Shown: positions 25,804-35,741 of the stretch, piece by piece
Layout: the number at the start of each line of letters is the position of its first letter
Position numbering within the stretch: the stretch's first letter is position 1
Assembly: GCF_010634855.1 (NCBI RefSeq)
Contig: NZ_MWLQ01000017.1
Location: forward strand, 124,001 to 188,000
DNA: 64,000 nt
Source: Microbacterium sp. B35-30
GTDB lineage: Bacteria; Actinomycetota; Actinomycetes; Actinomycetales; Microbacteriaceae
Reading direction: 5' to 3'
Made by a program: the position numbers and the translations under genes
The notes under the pieces: model-generated
Database searches by the model: none
Seen by the model: the letters and a program-made list of their open reading frames with translations, nothing else
What the model was told of the DNA's origin: nothing

Positions 25804-25818
25804 TCTGCTCAGGGCGGA
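25804..25818. promoter_or_regulatory. PopR-like dyad upstream of the clpP operon
   Basis: TCTGCTCAGGGCGGA differs at one base from the core at 22601-22615 in front of the XRE regulator. It lies 55 bp upstream of the clpP start. The half-sites TCTGCT and GGCGGA are separated by CAG, the same 3-bp spacer as in the recalled PopR box. A shared activator site is the natural reading. Confidence 0.7.
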
Positions 25819-25875
25819 GCGCTTGCACCCCGATCTCAGGCCGGGTCCTAGCAGCGGTCCCGTTGCAGACGCCGC

Positions 25876-26457
25876 TCAGGCGAGCCGATGCATCAGCGTG
25901 CGCGCGGAGGGAAGCGCCGCGACCGCCGCGAAGCCGTGCCCGGCGAACATCGCGACGGTGCCGGTGGAGAACCCCGGTGGTAGTTCGCCGCCTCGCCTCG
26001 ACGTGTCGATCGGGTACGCCTCGAACGCGGTCGCGCCGTGACTCACGGCGTGCTCCAGGGCCGCCGACAGAAGTGCGGCACCGACTCCCCTGCGCCGTCG
26101 CGGAGGCGGCACGAGGATGCAGTAGATCGCCCACACGGCCGGGTCGTCGGCCGCGTACAGGCTGTGAGCGCGCACGAGTCGGCTCGCCAGGACGTGCCGC
26201 ACCCGCACGCGTGGCTCGACGCCGCACCAGCCCACCGCCGTGTCGCCCTCGAATGCGACGAGACCACGCGGCGGGTCCAGGGTGCGCACCTGCTCGCGCA
26301 GCAGATCTCGCCGGGACTCGCGCGTGGTGCGGCGCGCATCCGCGTTCTCGAGGATATGGAACTGGCACTGGCAGTTGCGCGACGAGGCATCGGCCCGCAT
26401 GACGGTGTCGACGGCATCCCATCCCGCCTCCGTCGCAGCGACCACCCGCATCCCCAT
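25876..26457 (-). CDS. GNAT-family N-acetyltransferase
   Basis: A 193-residue GNAT protein. The acetyl-CoA binding motif A appears as RRRRGVGAALLSAALEHA (the R/Q-x-x-G-x-G/A loop) after the strand AIYCILVPP. An N-terminal segment NCQCQFHI contains two Cys, and FAGHGFAAVAALPS closes the fold. This layout is common in actinobacterial GNATs of unknown substrate. It starts with ATG at 26457 (or 26451) and ends 127 bp before the clpP start. Its relation to its neighbours is unclear. Confidence 0.8.
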   Translation of the reverse strand: MGMRVVAATEAGWDAVDTVMRADASSRNCQCQFHILENADARRTTRESRRDLLREQVRTLDPPRGLVAFEGDTAVGWCGVEPRVRVRHVLASRLVRAHSLYAADDPAVWAIYCILVPPPRRRRGVGAALLSAALEHAVSHGATAFEAYPIDTSRRGGELPPGFSTGTVAMFAGHGFAAVAALPSARTLMHRLA

Positions 26458-26509
26458 GGGCAGACCGTACAGCCGGCATCCGACACCGGCGAGCGTGTCG
26501 GAGCGCGGC

Positions 26510-27916
26510 TCAGCCTCTCGGGGTGCGGCGGGAGGGCTTCTCGACCGCGGCGCGGAGCGCGGCGATGAGCGCGGGACGCACGGTGTCGGGCGTGAACGCC
26601 GCGGCGGCGGCACGCGCCCGCGACGACAGCTCGGCACGGCGGGCGTCGTCCTGCAGCAGGCGGGTGATCGCGCCGGCGAACCCATCGACGTCGCCGGGTG
26701 CGACGAGCACGCCGGCGTCGCCGATCGCCTCGCGCGGGCCGTAACGAGCGTCGAACGACACGACAGGCAGCCCACGCGCGAGCGCTTCTGCGATCGACAG
26801 CCCCTGCCCCTCGAACGCGGTCGACGTGACGAAGAGCGCCGCGCGGTCGAAGATCGCGTCGCGGTCGGCGGTCGCGCCGTGGAGGGTGACGGATGCCGAG
26901 AGCCCGAGGTCGTCGATGAGCGCTTGCAGCTCGTCCCGCAGCGGGCCCTCGCCGTAGACGTCCAGCCGCGCGTCGGGGACGGCGGCGGCAACCCGCGCCC
27001 ACGCACGGATCGCGAGGTCCACGCGCTTCTGCGGCGCGAGCCGGTTGAGCATCACGACCTGGCGCGGATCGCGGGATGCCGCCTGAGGCGGCTCGGCGCC
27101 GAGCTCGATCGTGTTCGGCACGACGTGGAACGTGCCGGGGTCGCCGAACCGCGCCGCCACCTCGTCGCGCTGCGCGGCGGTCGGCCACAGCACGGCGTCG
27201 TAGCGGTCAAGCGTCGAGAGCCAGCGCTGCCACATCCCCGTGACGGGCGCGTCGGGATCGTCGTACGGCGCCGGCAGGTGCGAGTTGTGGACGGTGTGCA
27301 CGAGCCGCACGCGCGGGTCGTCCCAGTCGACCATGGCCTCGCCGATCTGCCGCGACTCGAAGATCACGACGAGCATCCGGTCGGGATCCCCGGCGGCGGC
27401 GCGTCGCTCGTCCGCCATATGCGCGAGCCACGCGGCGTACAGGCTGCGGAACCCGCGGAGCACGCGGTCGCCGCCCGGAGCGTGCACGATGATCGGCGCG
27501 TCGGAGAGGTGCCAGGTGGGATCGTCGCGGAGGACCGGCAGCGAGACGATGGGACTGCCCGCGGCCGTGTCCTCCACCACGCGGTACTCGATCCCTGTCA
27601 CCGCGGCATCGCCAGCCTGCTCCCCCGCCGCGAAGAGCCACGACGGGTCGACCACGATGTCGTCGAAGAGGTTGCGCGCCGAGGCGGTGCTGTCGAGCAG
27701 ACCCGCATCGACGAACGCCTGCCGCTGCGCGGCGTGCACCTCCGGCGACGCCCCGTCGACGCTCAGCTGAAGCGGGTCCGGCGCCCCTGCGGATGCCAGC
27801 AGCCGCAACCGGGTCGGGACAGCGACCGCGAACCCGCCGTCCAGTCCCAGCGCCACGCGGCTGCCCACCAGCACGTAGTCAGCGTCGGGCAGGGTGTCGT
27901 CGGGGGCCGCAGTCAC
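26510..27916 (-). CDS. Glycosyltransferase, GT4/TagE-like
   Basis: A 468-residue protein. The C-terminal half is a clear GT-B domain: VVMLNRLAPQKRVDLAIRAW, then the E-x7-E motif EGQGLSIAEALARGLPV. The N-terminal half has VHTVHNSHLPAPY, a histidine-rich acceptor-site loop seen in poly(glycerol-phosphate) glucosyltransferases (TagE type) and related enzymes. It may therefore decorate a wall polymer from a nucleotide sugar, though the substrate is an inference. The GTG start at 27916 has GGGAGGA upstream. It is 52 bp upstream of the acetyltransferase and downstream of the guaA terminator. Confidence 0.8.
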   Translation of the reverse strand: MTAAPDDTLPDADYVLVGSRVALGLDGGFAVAVPTRLRLLASAGAPDPLQLSVDGASPEVHAAQRQAFVDAGLLDSTASARNLFDDIVVDPSWLFAAGEQAGDAAVTGIEYRVVEDTAAGSPIVSLPVLRDDPTWHLSDAPIIVHAPGGDRVLRGFRSLYAAWLAHMADERRAAAGDPDRMLVVIFESRQIGEAMVDWDDPRVRLVHTVHNSHLPAPYDDPDAPVTGMWQRWLSTLDRYDAVLWPTAAQRDEVAARFGDPGTFHVVPNTIELGAEPPQAASRDPRQVVMLNRLAPQKRVDLAIRAWARVAAAVPDARLDVYGEGPLRDELQALIDDLGLSASVTLHGATADRDAIFDRAALFVTSTAFEGQGLSIAEALARGLPVVSFDARYGPREAIGDAGVLVAPGDVDGFAGAITRLLQDDARRAELSSRARAAAAAFTPDTVRPALIAALRAAVEKPSRRTPRG

Positions 27917-27976
27917 GCGTCCATCCTCCCGCAGGTCTCCGAGGCATCCGCACCCCGACAGCCCGGGGACGACAGC

Positions 27977-28006
27977 GGCGCCTCGGACCCGAAGGTCCGA
28001 GGCGCC
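27977..28006 (-). terminator. Hairpin terminator of guaA
   Basis: Perfect 13-bp stem GGCGCCTCGGACC / GGTCCGAGGCGCC with loop CGAA, placed 8 nt after the guaA stop on the minus strand. Confidence 0.82.
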
Positions 28007-28013
28007 GGCTGGA

Positions 28014-29608
<1,595 letters not shown>

Positions 29609-29612
<4 letters not shown>

Positions 29613-30130
29613 CGCTTGTTCTCCGTCGGCATGGCGGGGGCGGGGGTCGGAAGTGAATCAGCAGCGGAAGAGTGCTCGGAGTGCGAGTGCAGCTCAGCGG
29701 CCTCGCGCTCGGAGAGGTAGGTCTTCACGTCGTGCGCGACGCGCGCCTCCATGAAGAACGACAGGAGCGGCACGATGCCACCCGCGGCGAGCATGGCCAG
29801 GCGCAGGAGGTTCCAGCGCATCAGGCTCCACACGCGGAAGCAGGAGATCAGGTAGACCACGTAGAACCAGCCGTGGGCGACGAGGATGCCGAGCGACAGG
29901 TTGAACCCGTCACCCGTGGACTCGAGGCCGGAGGCCGTCTCGACGACGGGCGCGAACCAGAGGAATCCGCCGGAGCCGCCCAGGAACAGCTCGTAGCCGA
30001 GCGCGTACTTGGCGATCATCTCGGCCACCAGCAGGAGCAGCATCGTGCCCGTGATGATGGAGCAGATCTGGTAGAACCTCAGGGCTCCGCGGATCGCCGG
30101 AAAGGAAGCGAGCTTCGGGGCGCGGGGCAT
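29609..30130 (-). CDS. DUF3817 integral membrane protein
   Basis: A 173-residue protein with three hydrophobic segments: [40 protein letters not shown] and [19 protein letters not shown]. They match DUF3817, a family common beside guaA in actinobacteria. A hydrophilic Ser/Pro/His-rich tail follows. The role is unknown. Translation is coupled to guaA by a 4-nt overlap. Confidence 0.8.
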
Positions 30131-30214
30131 GGCCCCCAGTCTACCCGCGGCACGGTGCTCGGATTCCGGGCTCCGGGCTGCACGCCGCCCTCCGTCGCGT
30201 CCCGGCGGACGGCC

Positions 30215-31234
30215 TCAGGATGCCGAGGGGTGCGGTTCGCCCTCCGACTCGCGCCGGTCGTCCTCGAAGTCCTCGGTCTCCTTCTCCCAGGCATCCTTCG
30301 CGAGGCGGTACCAGAGGTAGAACGCGAAGCCCGCGAAGACGGCCCATTCGAGTGCGTAGAAGATGTTGAGCCAATTGACGCCCGATCCGTCCGCGGGCGC
30401 CGGCGACGAGATGGCATCGAGGCCGGCGAAGGCGTCTTCCGACGCCAGGTACGGGCGGTAGACGAAGAGCCCCTCGACGTCGTGCCACTGGCCGAGCAGG
30501 GCCGCCGGCGACATGCGCGTCAGGGTCTGCGGGTCGCTTCCGCGCGGCGGCAGCACGGGACCCTCGTCCGAGATGAGGCGGCCCGTCACCTCGACGGCGT
30601 CGCCTGAGGAGGAAGACACGGATGCCGCCTCCTCGAGTTCGTCGATCGCTGCACGGGCGTCGTCCTCGGTAGCGGCCCACCCGAGGGCGACGGCGAGGGA
30701 GGTCGGCCCGGATGTCTTAGTGCGGTCGGGGTCGAGGCGCAGCTGCCCGGTCACCCAGAAGCCCTCGACGCCGTCGTTGTACCGCGACTGCACGACGACG
30801 AAGTCGCCGGGCACCCAGCGGCCGGCCGTCTCCACCCGCTGGCCGACGAGCGGCTCGGGAAGGTAGTCACCGGGCGCCGCGACGTCGGCGAGATCCTGGA
30901 CCTCCTCCGTCGCACCGGGCGGCACCGGATTCGTCACCACCGCACGACCCAGCTGCCACTGACCGAGCCAGGCGAACACACCCGCCGCCACGAGGCAGAG
31001 CAGCAGCATCCCGATCCAGCGGGGTCGCAGCATCACCTCGCGGAGCGTGGGCGGGAATGCTTCGACAGACACGTCTGCTTCCGGTCGTTGAGCGGAGGGC
31101 GCTCCACCGCCCGCAGACGAAACGCGCCCGTCCGTCGGATGCCGCGGCACGGAGTCGTCGGTGCCACCGAGGCGTTTCGTCTCGCTCGTTCCTCGCTCGC
31201 TCAACGACCGCGGGTCGTCGTCGGGGTCACTCAT
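30215..31234 (-). CDS. SURF1-family cytochrome oxidase biogenesis protein
   Basis: SURF1 proteins help assemble haem a-containing cytochrome oxidase. The conserved core starts MLRPRWIGMLLLCLVAAG, with the first membrane helix and WLGQWQLGR, continues with LGWAATEDDARA, and ends in the second helix NIFYALEWAVFAGFAFYLWY. The start is uncertain. The ATG at 31234 overlaps the guaB3 stop as ATGA and keeps frame (339 aa), but codons 10-51 then translate a dispersed repeat (SLSERGTSETKR and so on). GTG 31072 (285 aa) or ATG 31033 would avoid it. I favour the coupled start with an in-frame repeat insertion, at modest confidence. Confidence 0.82.
   Translation of the reverse strand: MSDPDDDPRSLSERGTSETKRLGGTDDSVPRHPTDGRVSSAGGGAPSAQRPEADVSVEAFPPTLREVMLRPRWIGMLLLCLVAAGVFAWLGQWQLGRAVVTNPVPPGATEEVQDLADVAAPGDYLPEPLVGQRVETAGRWVPGDFVVVQSRYNDGVEGFWVTGQLRLDPDRTKTSGPTSLAVALGWAATEDDARAAIDELEEAASVSSSSGDAVEVTGRLISDEGPVLPPRGSDPQTLTRMSPAALLGQWHDVEGLFVYRPYLASEDAFAGLDAISSPAPADGSGVNWLNIFYALEWAVFAGFAFYLWYRLAKDAWEKETEDFEDDRRESEGEPHPSAS
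31082..31210. repeat. Dispersed Microbacteriaceae-type inverted repeat cluster D
   Basis: An inverted unit at 31082-31123 with core GCGGAGGGCGCTCCACCGCC faces a forward unit at 31172-31210 with core TCGTTCCTCGCTCG. The 48-bp centre contains GGATGCCGCGGCAC. The block lies within the likely 5' coding part of SURF1 and is open in that frame. Confidence 0.85.
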
Positions 31235-32355
31235 CCCGCGGCGTACGGCGCGACGACGACCTCGACCCGCTGGAACTCCTTGAGGTCGGAGTATCCGGTC
31301 GTGGCCATCGACTTGCGCAGCGCCCCCATGAGGTTCGCGGTGCCGTCGGCGACCGGCGCCGGGCCGTAGAGGATCTCCTCGAGCGAGGCGACCTGGTCGA
31401 CCTTCACGCGGCGGCCGCGGGGCAGCCGCGAGTGGTGCGCCTCGGGACCCCAGTGGAAGCCCTGGCCCGGGGCATCCGTCGCACGCGCCAGCGCCACTCC
31501 GAGCATGACGGCGTCGGCGCCCATCGCGATCGCCTTGACGATGTCGCCCGACGTGCCCACGCCGCCGTCGGCGATGACGTGCACGTACCGTCCGCCCGAC
31601 TCGTCGAGGTAGTCGCGGCGCGCCCCGGCGACGTCGGCGACGGCGGTCGCCATCGGGGCGTGCAGGCCGAGGGTGACGCGGGTGGTGGATGCCGCGCCCC
31701 CGCCGAATCCGACGAGCACGCCTGCGGCACCGGTGCGCATGAGGTGCAGCGCCGCCGTGTACGTCGACGCGCCGCCGACGATCACCGGCACGTCGAGGTC
31801 GTAGATGAACTTCTTGAGGTTGAGAGGCTGGTCGACGCTCGACACGTGCTCGGCCGACACCGTCGTGCCGCGGATCACGAACAGGTCGACACCGGCGGCG
31901 ACGACGGTCTCGTACAGCTCCTGCGTGCGCTGCGGGGTGAGCGCGCCCGCGACGGTGACGCCGGCGGCACGGATCTCGGCGAGGCGGTCGCGCACGAGCT
32001 CGGGCTTGATGGGCTCGGCGTAGAGCTCCTGCATGCGGCGGGTCGCGGCGGCCTTGTCGAGGCCGGCGATCTCGGCGAGGAGCGGCTCCGGGTCGTCGTA
32101 GCGCGTCCACAGGCCCTCGAGGTCGAGCACGCCGAGGCCGCCGAGCTGGCCGAGCATGATCGCGGTGCGCGGGCTCACGACGGAGTCCATGGGGGCGCCG
32201 AGCACCGGGATGTCGAAGCTGAACGCGTCGATCGTCCACGTCGTCGAGACGTCCTCAGGGTTGCGCGTGCGCCGCGACGGCACCACCGCGATGTCGTCGA
32301 ACGTGTAGGCGCGACGCGCGCGCTTGGCCCGGCCGAGCTCGATGTCCATGCTCAC
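31231..32355 (-). CDS. GuaB3-family IMP dehydrogenase paralogue
   Basis: A 374-residue TIM barrel related to IMP dehydrogenase but without CBS domains, as in the actinobacterial and cyanobacterial GuaB3 family. The active-site loop reads GFGGGAASTTR where true GuaB has [11 protein letters not shown], so the catalytic Cys is Ser. The NAD/IMP-binding core (VIADGGVGTSGDIVKA) and the distal MGALRKSMATTGYSD are kept. Whether it catalyses IMP oxidation is doubtful; a regulatory or altered role is possible. It starts at GTG 32355 (or ATG 32349) and its stop overlaps the SURF1 ATG. Confidence 0.9.
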   Translation of the reverse strand: MSMDIELGRAKRARRAYTFDDIAVVPSRRTRNPEDVSTTWTIDAFSFDIPVLGAPMDSVVSPRTAIMLGQLGGLGVLDLEGLWTRYDDPEPLLAEIAGLDKAAATRRMQELYAEPIKPELVRDRLAEIRAAGVTVAGALTPQRTQELYETVVAAGVDLFVIRGTTVSAEHVSSVDQPLNLKKFIYDLDVPVIVGGASTYTAALHLMRTGAAGVLVGFGGGAASTTRVTLGLHAPMATAVADVAGARRDYLDESGGRYVHVIADGGVGTSGDIVKAIAMGADAVMLGVALARATDAPGQGFHWGPEAHHSRLPRGRRVKVDQVASLEEILYGPAPVADGTANLMGALRKSMATTGYSDLKEFQRVEVVVAPYAAG

Positions 32356-32448
32356 CCGACCAGCCTACCGGGCGGGCTTCCCGCCGCCCGGCGCACCGGT
32401 CCCGGCTAGCCATGATCGCAGCTCCCCGCGCATCCGGTCGGCCCGAAG

Positions 32449-32540
32449 CGTTTCGTCTCGGTCGCTGGCGCTCCCTCGCTCAACGACCGAACTCAGACTC
32501 CCGGTCGTTGAGCGAGCGAGGAACGAGCGAGACGAAACGC
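32449..32540. repeat. Dispersed Microbacteriaceae-type inverted repeat cluster E
   Basis: A forward unit at 32449-32489 with core GTCGCTGGCGCTCCCTCG faces an inverted unit at 32501-32540 with core GAGCGAGGAACGAGCG. The two ends are conserved and the cores differ. It lies between guaB3 and the ABC-F gene. Confidence 0.85.
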
Positions 32541-32582
32541 GCCCGACGAGACGGATGCCGCGGGCCACGGCATCCATATCCC

Positions 32583-34271
32583 TCAGCGCGCCCGCGCGAC
32601 GCGCGTCTCGTCCCAGACCGGTTCGTCCGACTCGAAGACCCGCCCGTCGGAGCCGAACACCAGGAAGCGGTCGAAGGACTTCGCGAGCCACCGGTCGTGC
32701 GTGACGGCGAGGACGGTGCCCTCGAAGCCGGCGAGGGCGTCCTGCAGCGCCTCGGCCGAGACGAGGTCGAGGTTGTCGGTCGGCTCATCGAGCAGCAGCA
32801 GGGTCGCGCCCGAGAGCTCGAGCAGCAGGATCTGGAACCGCGCCTGCTGGCCGCCCGACAGGCTGTCGAACGTCTGCTCCGCCTGGGCCACGAGGCCGTA
32901 GCGATCGAGCGCGCTGCTGGCGGCCTCACGCGGCAGGCCGCTGCGCGCGTCCTCGCCGCGGTGCAGGATGTCGAGCAGCGTCTTGCCGTCGAATTCGGGA
33001 TGGCGGTGGGTCTGCGCGAACCACCCCGGCACGACGCGCGCGCCGAGGATCGCCCGCCCGGTGTGCGCGACGGCATCCAGCGCCGCGCCGGTCGTCGTGA
33101 GGTGTCCGAGCCGGCCGTCCGGGTCGGTGCCGCCACGCGCGAGCAGCCGGAGGAAGTGCGACTTGCCCGAGCCGTTGGAACCCAGCACCGCGACCCGGTC
33201 GCCGAACCACACCTCGAGGTCGAACGGCTTCATGAGCCCGGTGAGCTCCAGCTGCTCGGCGACGACCGCCCGCCGCCCGGTACGCGCACCGCGGAGGCGC
33301 ACGTCGAGGTCCTGCTCCCGCGGGCGCTCCTGCGGCGGGCCGGCCTCCTCGAACTTGCGCAGGCGCGTCTGGGCGGCCCGGTAGCGCGAGGTGAACGTGT
33401 CGTTCGCCGTGGCCTTCACCTTGAGGGCGGCGACCAGCTCCTTGAGCTCCACGTGCTGCTCGTCCCACCGGCGCCGCAGTTCGTCGAGGCGCGCCATCCG
33501 GTCGTCCCGTGCCCGGTGATAGCTTCCGAACCCGCCACCGTGAACCCACGCGGTGCTGCCCGCGCCGCCGACCTCGAGCGTCACGATGCGATCGGCGGCG
33601 CGCGCCAGCAGCTCGCGGTCGTGCGACACCAGCAGCACGGTCTTCGGCGTCTCGCGCAGGCGCTCCTCGAGCCACCGCTTGCCGGGGACGTCGAGGTAGT
33701 TGTCGGGCTCGTCGAGGAGCAGCACCTGGTCGGGTCCGCGCAGCAGGGCTTCGAGCGCGAGCCGCTTCTGCTCGCCGCCCGACAGCGTCGTGAGCTCGCG
33801 GAACCGGGCACGCGAGAACGGGATGCCGAGGGCCGCCGTCGTGCACGTGTCCCAGACGGTCTCGTACTCGTAGCCGCCCGCCTCGGCGTAGTCCGCCAGG
33901 GCTCCGGCGTACCGCATCTGCGTGTCGAGGTCGTCGCGCTCGATGATGGCCGCCTCGGCGTCTTCGAGTTCACGAGCGGCGCGACGCACGCGGTCTGGTG
34001 CGACAGCGATGAGGAGGTCGTGGACGGTCTGCCCGGGACCGCCGTGGCCGACGAACTGATCCATCACGCCCAGCCCGCCGTCGATCGAGACGACGCCCGA
34101 GAGCGCCGGGACCTCGTCGCGGATGATCCGCAGCAGCGTCGTCTTGCCGGCGCCGTTCTGCCCGATGAGAGCGGTGGTCGACCCCTCGCCGACGCGGAAC
34201 GAGACCTCGTCCAGCAGCGGCCGTCCATCCGGCAGCGCATACGAGAGGGCGGCGATGTCGATGTACCCCAC
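32583..34271 (-). CDS. ABC-F family ATPase
   Basis: A 562-residue soluble protein with two ABC domains and no membrane segments. The first has Walker A ALIGQNGAGKTTLL and signature LSGGEQKRLALEAL; the second has VLGSNGSGKSHFLRL and LSGGQQARFQILLLEL. A charged linker of about 80 residues rich in Arg and Glu joins them, as in ABC-F translation factors that act at the ribosomal E site and protect against stalling or antibiotics. An odd detail is LLLDEPDNYLDV in the first Walker B, where T-N is usual (the second has DEPTDNLDL). It has no obvious operon partner and lies between two repeat clusters. Confidence 0.88.
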   Translation of the reverse strand: MGYIDIAALSYALPDGRPLLDEVSFRVGEGSTTALIGQNGAGKTTLLRIIRDEVPALSGVVSIDGGLGVMDQFVGHGGPGQTVHDLLIAVAPDRVRRAARELEDAEAAIIERDDLDTQMRYAGALADYAEAGGYEYETVWDTCTTAALGIPFSRARFRELTTLSGGEQKRLALEALLRGPDQVLLLDEPDNYLDVPGKRWLEERLRETPKTVLLVSHDRELLARAADRIVTLEVGGAGSTAWVHGGGFGSYHRARDDRMARLDELRRRWDEQHVELKELVAALKVKATANDTFTSRYRAAQTRLRKFEEAGPPQERPREQDLDVRLRGARTGRRAVVAEQLELTGLMKPFDLEVWFGDRVAVLGSNGSGKSHFLRLLARGGTDPDGRLGHLTTTGAALDAVAHTGRAILGARVVPGWFAQTHRHPEFDGKTLLDILHRGEDARSGLPREAASSALDRYGLVAQAEQTFDSLSGGQQARFQILLLELSGATLLLLDEPTDNLDLVSAEALQDALAGFEGTVLAVTHDRWLAKSFDRFLVFGSDGRVFESDEPVWDETRVARAR

Positions 34272-34361
34272 GGTGTATCCCTGTCTGCTCCGGTTGCAGC
34301 ATCCGTCGCCGACGGGGAGCCGACCAGACTATCTCAGACCGGACACTCTCGCCGTCGCGCC

Positions 34362-34524
34362 GCGTTTCGTCTCGCTCGTTCCTCGCTCGCTCAACGACCC
34401 GGTCGGAGAGGCATCGGTCGTTGAGCGAGGGAGCGCCAGCGACCGAGCCGAAACGTCTCGAGCCGACGAGCTGCGCCGGGTCAGGCGCGTTTCGTCTCGC
34501 TCGTTCCTCGCTCGCTCAACGACC
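34362..34524. repeat. Dispersed Microbacteriaceae-type inverted repeat cluster F
   Basis: Three units: forward at 34362-34399, inverted at 34415-34455 with the GGGAGCGCCAGCGAC core, and forward at 34486-34524. All share the outer ends. The block fills the gap between the ABC-F and DUF2277 genes and ends 5 bp before the DUF2277 stop. Confidence 0.85.
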
Positions 34525-34529
34525 GAGGC

Positions 34530-34814
34530 TCAGGCGGCGGGTGCGGCGTATCGACCCGACTTGATGGCCCGCTCGCGCGCCTTGGCGGCTTCTTCCTCGC
34601 GGTTCTTCGGCGGCGTCACCGCCACGAGGTCGTCGAGCAGGTGCTGCGTGATGTGCGTGATGTCGTGGACGGCACGGTCGAACGCCTCCTGGTTCGCCTT
34701 CGAGGGCTTCGTGGTGCCCGCGATCTTGCGCACGTACTGGAGGGCGGCCGCGTGCACCTCGTCAGAGCTCGCCGCGGGCTCGAAGTTGTGGAGCGTGTGG
34801 ATGTTCCGGCACAT
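34530..34814 (-). CDS. DUF2277 family protein
   Basis: A 94-residue protein beginning MCRNIHTLHNFEPAAS, the near-invariant start of the DUF2277 family (Cys2-Arg-Asn-Ile), followed by EVHAAALQYVRKIAGTTKPS. The rest is helical and charged. The family is widespread in actinobacteria and proteobacteria, with no established function. The start is fixed by this motif at ATG 34814; the longer frame to 34919 is rejected. Confidence 0.88.
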   Translation of the reverse strand: MCRNIHTLHNFEPAASSDEVHAAALQYVRKIAGTTKPSKANQEAFDRAVHDITHITQHLLDDLVAVTPPKNREEEAAKARERAIKSGRYAAPAA

Positions 34815-34979
34815 GCCCCCGACGATACGCCGCGCCGCAGACGGCGGCCAAGGGGCGGCATCCGCTCGCGTGGCCCATCGAGAGCCCACGACCTCACCGA
34901 GATCACACGCCTCGCACACCGAACGACGTAGGCGCTCGGTGAGAGCACGGGCAGTCGACGGATGCCGCGGCCCCGGCTG

Positions 34980-35654
34980 TCACCAGCGCTCGGTGCCCCG
35001 AGGCAGGACGTCGAGCACGTGGGGCAGCTCGGTCGGGAAGCACGAACGGAACAGCTCGGTGATCTGCGGGTCCGAGCCGTAGTCGTCGACGATGCGCAGC
35101 CCGATCATCGTGCTGATGAGCATGCCCTCGGCCATGAAGGCGCGGGCCTCATCGGCGCTGAGCCCCATCTCGTCGCGGAAGAACCGCCAGACGGAGGCGA
35201 ACCCGCGGCGCGCGGCGGCGCCGATGACCGGATTGCTGCCCAGGAGGTACGCGTGCGCGAGGGTCTGGTGCAGCCCTCGCACCTCGATCAGGTCGACGTA
35301 GGCCTGCCCGATGCGCTTGGCCGCGGTGGGGCCGTCGCCCTCGCCGTCGGCCCCGCCGTCATCCTCGGCGAGCGCGGCGCGGAACGCCGCGAGCAGCCGA
35401 GCCAGACCATCCTCGATCGCCGCGAGGAACAGGTTCTCCTTCGTACCGAACAGCCGCACGACGTAAGGCTGGCTGACGCCGGCGGCGCGGGCGACCTCGT
35501 CGGTCGTCGCGCCCTCGTACCCGCGGGTGCCGAACACGGCCAGCGCGGCCACCAGGATCTGGCGGCGCCGCTCGTCGGACGACAGGCGCTTGCCGGTCTC
35601 GGCCGGCTCGTCGAGAGCGGCAGTGCCGCTCCCCTCGCGCTGCGCAGAAGTCAT
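34980..35654 (-). CDS. TetR/AcrR-family regulator
   Basis: A 224-residue TetR-type repressor. The N-terminal helix-turn-helix reads GYEGATTDEVARAAGVSQPYV, followed by RLFGTKENLFLAA. The C-terminal ligand domain is helical and variable. It is divergent from a DHA2 exporter gene, and the 87-bp intergenic region contains two copies of one palindrome, so it very probably represses the exporter and itself. ATG 35654 is used; GTG 35660 is also possible. Confidence 0.9.
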   Translation of the reverse strand: MTSAQREGSGTAALDEPAETGKRLSSDERRRQILVAALAVFGTRGYEGATTDEVARAAGVSQPYVVRLFGTKENLFLAAIEDGLARLLAAFRAALAEDDGGADGEGDGPTAAKRIGQAYVDLIEVRGLHQTLAHAYLLGSNPVIGAAARRGFASVWRFFRDEMGLSADEARAFMAEGMLISTMIGLRIVDDYGSDPQITELFRSCFPTELPHVLDVLPRGTERW

Positions 35655-35678
35655 GCCCACAGTTTATCAGCGAATGAC

Positions 35679-35727
35679 TTGACTTTGTAATCAGTCGATT
35701 ACTACATTGTGGTAATCATTCGATTAC
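35679..35727. promoter_or_regulatory. Exporter promoter with twin TetR operators
   Basis: Two palindromes, GTAATCAGTCGATTAC (35687-35702) and GTAATCATTCGATTAC (35712-35727), are identical at 15 of 16 bases and start 25 bp apart. TTGACT at 35679-35684 and TACATT at about 35704-35709 fit a sigma-70-type promoter reading toward the exporter. The first operator fills the spacer and the second covers the start site. Confidence 0.78.
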
Positions 35728-35741
35728 AACCGGAGACTTTC

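Noticed and set aside
31235..32239. Upstream extension of the SURF1 frame
   Set aside because: It runs out of frame over guaB3, is Arg-rich, and has no family; guaB3 is clearly the real gene there.
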